Positions 14,800-19,317 of a stretch of DNA of 19,317 nucleotides are shown in pieces (the first letter of the stretch is position 1; the number at the start of each line of letters is the position of its first letter). The notes beneath the pieces were generated by a model. The model worked only from the letters and a program-made list of their open reading frames with translations, was not told the origin of the DNA and searched no databases. Location: positions 1 to 19,317 of the forward strand of contig JAZQQT010000052.1 of the NCBI GenBank assembly GCA_045629205.1, given 5' to 3'. Source of the stretch: JAZQLP01 sp045629205. GTDB taxonomy: Bacteria > Bacillota > Clostridia > Oscillospirales > UBA644. Position numbers and translations under genes: made by a program.

Positions 14800-15148
14800 A
14801 ATACAAATTATTAATAATGCCTGAAAAAATACCTGCAAAAGAAAAACCGAGAAGAAGAGCGATAACAATTAAAACGATATAAAAACATACTGCCGCAACT
14901 GCCCAGATAAGGCTCATCTGCATCCTGGTTTTAACCGAAGGCGCGGTTTTATCTCCGAAGGCAATTATACATGCTATGATAATATAAAGTATGTTCCCTA
15001 TAACCGGAATAATGTTGAGTAATTTCAGAAGATCGTATTTACACCAATCGGAAAGCTTTACGGTCGCAGAAAGACCGTTGTTGCGAGACATTTTCGCGCC
15101 GTTAAAGAGACCGCTTTCGTCGGCGTATGTATAATTTTGATTATCCAT
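14798..15148 (-). CDS. Small two-helix membrane protein
   Basis: 116 residues. A polar N-terminus (1-38) is followed by KYDLLKLLNIIPVIGNIL leading into a hydrophobic segment (about 42-64), a charged loop GDKTAPSVKTRMQMS (65-79), and a second hydrophobic segment (about 80-101). This resembles a small family of two-helix proteins in Clostridia with a W...IP.(I/V)GNI pattern before helix 1 and a basic loop before helix 2, but that is recall, not a search. No enzymatic motif. AAAGGA lies about 9 bases before the ATG. It is the first gene of the unit that continues with the MBL hydrolase 7 bases later. The real start could be the ATG at codon 20, but no ribosome binding site there is better. Function unknown. 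Confidence 0.8.
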   Translation of the reverse strand: MDNQNYTYADESGLFNGAKMSRNNGLSATVKLSDWCKYDLLKLLNIIPVIGNILYIIIACIIAFGDKTAPSVKTRMQMSLIWAVAAVCFYIVLIVIALLLGFSFAGIFSGIINNLY

Positions 15149-15170
15149 CGTAGTTTTCCTTTATTTGATT

Positions 15171-15203
15171 AAAAGGAATGTACCTTTTCGATACATTCCT
15201 TTT
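15171..15203 (-). terminator. Terminator hairpin after glutamate dehydrogenase
   Basis: A perfect 12-base-pair stem (15171-15182 with 15192-15203, AAAAGGAATGTA with its complement) and a 9-base loop, 20 bases after the gdhA stop. On the minus strand the stem ends in TTTT, then AATC, so the T run is short; on the plus strand it is longer (TTTTT). It may work in both directions, but no plus-strand gene is nearby. Confidence 0.68.
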
Positions 15204-15223
15204 TGATTGATTGTTAAGCTGTA

Positions 15224-16579
15224 TCAGTATGCTATTCCCTGGGCCTTCATTGCTTCTGCGACTTTAAGGAATCCGGCGATATTTGCGCCTGCGATCAGGT
15301 CGCCTTCCATGCCGTATTCTTTTGCTGTTTCGGCACATGCGGTAAAGATATTATACATAATCTGATGAAGTTTCTGGTCAACTTCTTCGGCTGTCCATGA
15401 ATATCTCATGGAGTTCTGGCTCATTTCGAGACCGGAAACAGCAACACCGCCTGCGTTGACTGCTTTGGAAGGAGCTATTACGCAGCCGCTTTCTTTAATG
15501 ATAGTAACAGCATCGGCCGTTGTGGGCATATTTGCGACTTCGATATAATATTTAAGTCCGTTTGCGACCATTTTCTTCGCTTCGTCTGCGTTGACTTCAT
15601 TCTGTGTGGCGCAGGGCATGCAGATGTCAACTTTTTCACCCCAGGGTTTCTGATTCGGGAAGAAAGGAACGCCGAATTTGTCTGCGTAATCTTTTGCCTT
15701 ATCTCTGCCTGAAGCACGCATTTCGAGAAGATAATTGATTTTTTCTTCGGTGGAAACGCCGTCTTTATCGTAAATATATCCGTCCGGACCGGAAATGGTA
15801 ACAACTTTTGCTCCGAGTTCTGCGGCTTTTTTACATGTTCCCCATGCAACGTTGCCGAAACCGGAAACCGCGATTGTTTTTCCTTTGATGTCGTCGCCGT
15901 AATATTTAAGAACTTCGCATGCATAGTAAATTGCGCCGAAACCGGTTGCTTCGGGACGGATAAGCGAACCGCCGTAAGGACGGCCTTTTCCGGTAAGAAC
16001 TCCGGTAAATTCATTGCGGAGACGTTTATACTGACCGAAGAGATAACCGATTTCTCTTGCGCCTACGCCGATGTCACCGGCAGGAACGTCTGTGTCGGCT
16101 CCGATATGCTTTGAAAGTTCGGTCATAAAGCTCTGGCAGAAACGCATGATCTCCATGTCTGACTTTCCTCTGGGGTCGAAATCGGATCCGCCTTTGCCGC
16201 CGCCCATGGGGAGACCGGTAAGGCTGTTTTTGAATGTTTGTTCAAATCCGAGGAATTTCATAATCGAAAGGTTTACGGAAGGATGGAAACGCAGACCGCC
16301 TTTGTAAGGTCCTATTGCAGAGTTGAACTGAACTCTGTAGCCGCGGTTGACCTGAACGTTGCCGGCATCGTCAACCCAGGAAACACGGAAGCTTATTACT
16401 CTTTCGGGCTCTACCATGCGGGAAATGACGCCTGCTTTCACGAGGTCGGGGCGCTTTTCGATAACTGGTTCGAGCGATTCAAATACTTCGTAAACAGTCT
16501 GTAAAAATTCTTTTTCGTTGGGATTGCGTTTTTCTGTTTCGGCATATACACTTGCCAAATACTCATTTTTAAGTGCCAT
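15224..16579 (-). CDS. gdhA: NADP-type glutamate dehydrogenase
   Basis: 451 residues from the ATG at 16579, close to E. coli GdhA (447). Reversible reductive amination of 2-oxoglutarate to glutamate, the ammonium-assimilation route at high ammonium; hexameric class. Visible: KGGLRFHPSVN at 93-103, PMGGGKGG at 124-131 with the catalytic Lys K129, PAGDIGVG at 166-173 with D169, and the Rossmann motif GFGNVAWG at 240-247. Because the Rossmann fingerprint is GxGxxA, NADP preference is likely, as in most enzymes of this subgroup. Another in-frame ATG lies four codons upstream (16591), but it overlaps the GAGG ribosome binding site used by the 16579 start, so the shorter form is chosen. Single-gene unit with its own strong promoter and a terminator. 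Confidence 0.97.
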   Translation of the reverse strand: MALKNEYLASVYAETEKRNPNEKEFLQTVYEVFESLEPVIEKRPDLVKAGVISRMVEPERVISFRVSWVDDAGNVQVNRGYRVQFNSAIGPYKGGLRFHPSVNLSIMKFLGFEQTFKNSLTGLPMGGGKGGSDFDPRGKSDMEIMRFCQSFMTELSKHIGADTDVPAGDIGVGAREIGYLFGQYKRLRNEFTGVLTGKGRPYGGSLIRPEATGFGAIYYACEVLKYYGDDIKGKTIAVSGFGNVAWGTCKKAAELGAKVVTISGPDGYIYDKDGVSTEEKINYLLEMRASGRDKAKDYADKFGVPFFPNQKPWGEKVDICMPCATQNEVNADEAKKMVANGLKYYIEVANMPTTADAVTIIKESGCVIAPSKAVNAGGVAVSGLEMSQNSMRYSWTAEEVDQKLHQIMYNIFTACAETAKEYGMEGDLIAGANIAGFLKVAEAMKAQGIAY

Positions 16580-16585
16580 ATCATA

Positions 16586-16590
16586 CCTCA
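16586..16590 (-). promoter_or_regulatory. Ribosome binding site deciding the gdhA start
   Basis: TGAGG on the minus strand, 6 bases before the ATG at 16579. The upstream ATG at 16591 shares bases with this site and so cannot use it. Confidence 0.75.
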
Positions 16591-16614
16591 TTCAAAATAG
16601 TTTATTTAAAATGT

Positions 16615-16643
16615 ATTATATCACGCGCAATAATGGGATTCAA
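16615..16643 (-). promoter_or_regulatory. Sigma-A-type promoter for gdhA
   Basis: On the minus strand, TTGAAT (16643-16638), exactly 17 bases, then TATAAT (16620-16615), preceded by TGA (extended -10). Predicted start near 16608, giving a leader of about 30 bases. The region upstream (16644-16706) is a string of A and T runs that could act as an UP-like element; no operator repeat is evident. Confidence 0.87.
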
Positions 16644-16706
16644 GCATTAAAAAAACGATTTTTTTGATTTTTCTTGAAAAAAATAATGAAAAAACTGATT
16701 TTTACA
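16644..16706. other. AT-homopolymer intergenic stretch between mrp and gdhA
   Basis: 63 bases made almost entirely of A and T runs (several runs of six or more). A7/T7 and T6/A6 pairings exist, but the loops are too small and no G:C pairs support them, so a classic terminator for the mrp operon is not evident. It may serve as an UP-like or curved element for the gdhA promoter. Confidence 0.4.
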
Positions 16707-17519
16707 TCAAAAATCCATTTCCGTAAGACATACGGCGGCATAATCTTCGATTCTGCCTTCGTCTGCAAGCTCTACGAGCTTCGGGTCAATGGGGAGTCTG
16801 GATACCCTTGCGATCCCGAGAGCTTTCGCGGTTTCCGCGATTTTTGATTTTCCGAAAACGTCGTGCGTATGTCCGCATTCGGGACATTTGAATCCCGACA
16901 TGTTTTCTACAATTCCGACGACCGGTATTTTCATCATTTCAGCCATTTTTACGGCTTTTTCGACTATCATCGAAACGAGTTCCTGCGGGGATGTAACCAC
17001 TATGATCCCGTCAACCGGAATAGATTGAAAAACGGTCAGCGGAACATCGCCGGTTCCCGGCGGCATATCTATATACATAACATCGATATCATCCCATATG
17101 ACGTCCGTCCAGAACTGTTTTACCGCACCGGCGATTACGGGACCTCTCCATACAACAGGATCGGTTTCGTTTTCAAGCATCATATTGATTGAGATTAATT
17201 CTGTTCCGTTTTGTGATACGGCAGGAAAAATATGCTGTCCGTCACCTGTTGCTTTTGAAGTTATACCGAACATTTTCGGAATTGACGGACCTGTGATATC
17301 TGCGTCGAGAATTGCGGTTTTAAGTCCTTTTTTCTGCGAGTTTGCCGCAAGTAACGACGTAACGGTTGATTTTCCGACGCCGCCTTTGCCGCTTACTACG
17401 GCGTAAACCTTTTTAACACTGCTCAGGTCGTTCAGTTTTGCCCGCAAATCCTGCGCCTGTTCTCTTGAAGAACAGTTTGCCGAACAGGATGAGCAGTCAT
17501 GTGTGCATTCTTCGCTCAT
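16707..17519 (-). CDS. Mrp/NBP35-family Fe-S carrier P-loop ATPase
   Basis: 270 residues from the ATG at 17519. Cytoplasmic ATPase (ApbC/Mrp) thought to carry Fe-S clusters to apo-proteins. N-terminus MSEECTHDCSSCSANCSS has four Cys (5, 9, 12, 16), like the N-terminal cluster site of NBP35. Deviant Walker A SGKGGVGKST at 43-52; LDADITGPSIP at 71-81 (switch I); YIDMPPGTGD at 149-158 (Walker B); CPEC at 212-215, the shared Cys pair that bridges the cluster at the dimer interface. The open frame runs 60 codons further upstream into galU, but that extension is not Mrp-like; GAAAGG lies 9 bases before the 17519 ATG. The gene begins 16 bases after galU, and no strong terminator follows it. Confidence 0.94.
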   Translation of the reverse strand: MSEECTHDCSSCSANCSSREQAQDLRAKLNDLSSVKKVYAVVSGKGGVGKSTVTSLLAANSQKKGLKTAILDADITGPSIPKMFGITSKATGDGQHIFPAVSQNGTELISINMMLENETDPVVWRGPVIAGAVKQFWTDVIWDDIDVMYIDMPPGTGDVPLTVFQSIPVDGIIVVTSPQELVSMIVEKAVKMAEMMKIPVVGIVENMSGFKCPECGHTHDVFGKSKIAETAKALGIARVSRLPIDPKLVELADEGRIEDYAAVCLTEMDF

Positions 17520-17528
17520 TATTTGTTG

Positions 17529-17533
17529 CCTTT
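17529..17533 (-). promoter_or_regulatory. Ribosome binding site deciding the Mrp start
   Basis: AAAGG on the minus strand, 9 bases before the ATG at 17519, in the short gap after galU. It supports the start that places the Cys-rich motif at the N-terminus. Confidence 0.75.
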
Positions 17534-17535
17534 CG

Positions 17536-18411
17536 TTACAGTGTTTTTGCAAATTCTTTGAGATATGCCCGGAATCCTTCTCCGATTTCCGGATGTTTGA
17601 GGGCCATTTCGACCTGCGCTTCCATAACGCCGAGTTTATTGCCCATATCGTATCTCTTGCCTTCAAAATCCACGGCGACCATCGAATCCGTATTAGCAAG
17701 AGCTTTCATTGCGTCTGTGAGATACAGCTCTCCGTTCGGAGCAGGTTTTGTGTTATCGAGAATATCATAAATCTTTGCGGGAAGAATCATTCTGCCGAGG
17801 ATGGAATAAAGCGAGAAAATCTCTTCTTTTTTCGGCTTTTCTATCATATCCGTAAGTTTATACCAATTATCTTTTATCGGCTCGACTTTCATTGAAGAAT
17901 ATTTCTGAATAGCTTCTTCGCTTACTTCCTGAACACCGGCGATACCGAGTCCGTATTCGTCCCATGCCTTGATAAGCTGTCCGGTTACGGGATTCTGTTC
18001 GTTGATGATAACGTCGTCACCGTAAAGAACCGCAAAAGGCTCGTTACCCGTAAAACTTCTTGCGCTGAGCAGAGCATGTCCGGTACCTTTCATTTCCTGC
18101 TGACGGGTGTAGACGATTTCGGCTTTGGAAGAAATTTTCCTGACCATTTCGAGGTATGCGTCTTTGTGACCTGCTTCAAGATGTCTTTCGAGCTCGGGTG
18201 ATCTGTCAAAATGATCTTCAATAAGAGTTTTTCCTCTTGAAATAACGATCATGATGCTTTCGATGCCTGAGTCGGCGAGTTCTTCAACGAGATATTGCAG
18301 AGCGGGTTTGTCGACGATAGGGAACAGCTCTTTCGGGACTGATTTTGTTGCGGGAAGCATTCTCGTTCCGAGTCCTGCTGCGAGAATAACGGCTTTTCTT
18401 ACTTTTTGCAT
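17536..18411 (-). CDS. galU: UTP--glucose-1-phosphate uridylyltransferase
   Basis: 291 residues, the standard GalU length. Makes UDP-glucose from UTP and glucose-1-phosphate for cell-envelope glycans, glycolipids and galactose use. Visible: RKAVILAAGLGTRMLPATKS at 5-24, the nucleotide-binding signature with the catalytic Arg R17; PKELFPIVDKP at 26-36, with K27 in the usual place; and GTGHALL near 109-115 and FAVLYGDDVI near 126-135, typical of the family. AAGG lies 8 bases before the ATG, and the gene begins 26 bases after the DUF2344 gene. No membrane segment. Function is secure; the role of the neighbouring Fe-S carrier is unrelated and is probably just co-transcription. Confidence 0.97.
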   Translation of the reverse strand: MQKVRKAVILAAGLGTRMLPATKSVPKELFPIVDKPALQYLVEELADSGIESIMIVISRGKTLIEDHFDRSPELERHLEAGHKDAYLEMVRKISSKAEIVYTRQQEMKGTGHALLSARSFTGNEPFAVLYGDDVIINEQNPVTGQLIKAWDEYGLGIAGVQEVSEEAIQKYSSMKVEPIKDNWYKLTDMIEKPKKEEIFSLYSILGRMILPAKIYDILDNTKPAPNGELYLTDAMKALANTDSMVAVDFEGKRYDMGNKLGVMEAQVEMALKHPEIGEGFRAYLKEFAKTL

Positions 18412-18437
18412 TTTTCTGACCTTCTTTATATGAAATC

Positions 18438-19100
18438 TTAGAATACTTTTTTTGCGGCATCGAGGAATTTTAAGCGGATAACCGATTCGGTGCTGTCCGG
18501 CATTCCTGCGAATTCTTCAAGCGCTTTTGTCCAAAGCATCGGATTGACATTCAGTTCTCTTCCGCACGGCAGAGTTACGAAAACGTCTGACGTAACTGCT
18601 CTGCTTTCGACGGAATCGATCGTTGCAACCGATTTGAGATCAAGATTGATCTCCGATTTTTTTGTTTTTTTGATAACGTTTATTTCCGGCTGCGATATAA
18701 AATCGTTGATTATATCTGCACTGACGGATGTGACTATTTTATAGCACGCATATTCGACGTCGCCGAAATCTCTTGACGGAATCGAGATCGATTTGAGCTG
18801 AAATCCGACCGGAAGATTATTTGCTATATTGTCACGCATAGCCTGAAAATCCGGAAGCGCGTCGGAAAGTTTTATGTCGAGAAGCTCGTTTTCGCCTTCT
18901 ATGCCGACAGAGAGGGGCGAACAGAAATTGAGATACGGGTGAGGATTGAATCCCTGCGTCATCCAAAGAGGGATCTCGGCCCTTCTGAGAAGCCTCATCA
19001 TGGCACGCTGCAGATCGAGATGCGATATGTATTTTGCATATCCTTTTTTCGAGAAGGTAAGTCTGACGGTCAATGCCGCGCTTACAGGCTGACTGTTCAT
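18438..19100 (-). CDS. DUF2344 / TIGR03936-family radical-SAM-associated protein
   Basis: 220 residues from the ATG at 19100. N-terminal signature RLTFSKKGYAKYISHLDLQR (13-32) with AEIPLWMTQGFNPHPYLNF (41-59) is the DUF2344 hallmark; such proteins are linked to a B12-binding-like radical SAM protein, either fused or, as here, encoded just upstream. The role is unproven; it is thought to be a partner or substrate-handling subunit of that radical SAM enzyme. The start is firm: AAGGAGG lies 7 bases upstream and the ATG overlaps the upstream stop by 4 bases (ATGA). The open frame would allow an ATG at 19124, but that would sit within the upstream gene and ahead of the ribosome binding site. Confidence 0.92.
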   Translation of the reverse strand: MNSQPVSAALTVRLTFSKKGYAKYISHLDLQRAMMRLLRRAEIPLWMTQGFNPHPYLNFCSPLSVGIEGENELLDIKLSDALPDFQAMRDNIANNLPVGFQLKSISIPSRDFGDVEYACYKIVTSVSADIINDFISQPEINVIKKTKKSEINLDLKSVATIDSVESRAVTSDVFVTLPCGRELNVNPMLWTKALEEFAGMPDSTESVIRLKFLDAAKKVF

Positions 19101-19317
19101 TTGACTGCCTCCTTTTTGGGACAAAGATCACCGCTGCAAATCGATGTTACGCCGCATCCCGAACACTTTTGGCTGCAAGGAGGTGTAGTTTGTCCTTCGT
19201 ATGCTTTTATACATTCGGATTCAAGGAATTTTTTTGTTACTCCCATATCGGTTACGTCCCACGGAAGTTCGTCATCGAACCCGATGCGCCGGCATGCGTA
19301 TTCTTCCATCGAAAGAC
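19097..19317 (-). CDS. C-terminal end of a TIGR03960-type radical SAM protein (5' end beyond window)
   Basis: About 73 residues are visible, ending in a TGA at 19097-19099. The sequence DDELPWDVTDMGVTKKFL is the C-terminal signature of radical SAM proteins with an N-terminal B12-binding-like domain that pair with DUF2344. After it come closely spaced Cys residues in the pattern C-x3-C-x2-C-x5-C-x4-C (CSQKCSGCGVTSICSGDLC), a likely extra metal or cluster site. The ATG at 19309 is internal: the frame stays open through the window edge and the family starts hundreds of residues earlier. Coupled to the DUF2344 gene by a 4-base overlap. The catalysed reaction is not known. Confidence 0.88.
   Translation of the reverse strand, partial: LSMEEYACRRIGFDDELPWDVTDMGVTKKFLESECIKAYEGQTTPPCSQKCSGCGVTSICSGDLCPKKEAVK
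19108..19114 (-). promoter_or_regulatory. Strong ribosome binding site deciding the DUF2344 start
   Basis: AAGGAGG on the minus strand, 7 bases before the ATG at 19100, a full Shine-Dalgarno match located inside the last codons of the radical SAM gene. Confidence 0.85.

Noticed and set aside
14791..14868. 26-codon hydrophobic extension of the MBL hydrolase resembling a signal peptide
   Set aside because: It is the out-of-frame reading of the small membrane protein's second helix; the family start and ribosome binding site are at 14790.
15175..15220. Possible promoter (TTAACA, 18 bases, TATCGA on the minus strand) for the small membrane protein operon
   Set aside because: The -10 is poor and the elements overlap the terminator stem after gdhA. 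A promoter for this unit is expected but I cannot place it.
16644..16706. Terminator after mrp
   Set aside because: Only A:T pairings with very small loops; no stable stem.
17520..17699. 60-codon N-terminal extension of the Mrp frame into galU
   Set aside because: It runs into the galU 3' end in another frame, is not Mrp-like, and a ribosome binding site precedes the 17519 ATG.
1..19317. Mobile element, CRISPR array, toxin-antitoxin or phage defence system
   Set aside because: No transposase, integrase, terminal inverted repeats, spaced direct repeats or nuclease/helicase defence pair were found. HelD is a chromosomal RNA polymerase factor, not a defence helicase, and all genes are co-oriented with matching composition.

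Overview
All supported genes in this window lie on the minus strand, so the text follows transcription from right (high coordinates) to left. The gene content suggests an anaerobic, probably host-associated member of Bacillota, class Clostridia. Pointers are a short cobalamin-dependent MetH next to MetF, an Mrp ATPase with a Cys-rich N-terminus, a split radical-SAM/DUF2344 pair, HelD, NADP-type glutamate dehydrogenase, and strong AGGAG-type ribosome binding sites. Base composition looks even from end to end. No tRNA, rRNA, CRISPR array, insertion sequence, phage gene or integration site was seen. No stretch above 300 bases lacks a gene; the longest gap is the 166 bases between two esterase genes (8783-8948), which holds a terminator and a promoter.

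Region A (19317 to 16707): end of a radical-SAM protein (cut by the window edge), its DUF2344 partner (4-base overlap), GalU and an Mrp/NBP35-type Fe-S carrier ATPase, closely spaced and probably one operon of housekeeping genes. Region B (16643 to 15171): glutamate dehydrogenase as a single-gene unit with its own near-consensus promoter and a terminator hairpin. Region C (15148 to 12219): a four-gene unit of a small two-helix membrane protein, an MBL-fold hydrolase, RsmE (16S rRNA m3U1498 methyltransferase) and an exported, membrane-anchored protein of probable alpha/alpha-toroid fold, ending in a strong terminator. Region D (12210 to 8891): a promoter, HelD (RNA polymerase recycling ATPase) and an SGNH/GDSL-type hydrolase, ending in a terminator.

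Region E (8888 to the left edge): a near-perfect promoter (TTGACA, 17 bases, TATTAT with an extended -10) starts an apparent eight-gene unit: two more SGNH hydrolases, a PlsC-like acyltransferase with a zinc-ribbon-like insert, MetF, MetH, two tandem PHP-domain phosphoesterases and a sugar phosphate isomerase/epimerase-like protein cut by the window edge. Gaps are 33 bases or less, with one 4-base ATGA overlap. MetF makes 5-methyl-THF, which MetH uses to methylate homocysteine, so a methionine and one-carbon core sits inside a transcript of esterase, phosphoesterase and sugar-isomerase genes.

The most notable features are the SGNH triplication split over two transcription units, the PHP duplication (about 63% identity, gap-free, by hand count) and the unusual composition of region E. 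I see no clear case for a new defence or mobile system. Region E could be a catabolic or salvage module for an esterified or phosphorylated carbohydrate, but that is inference.
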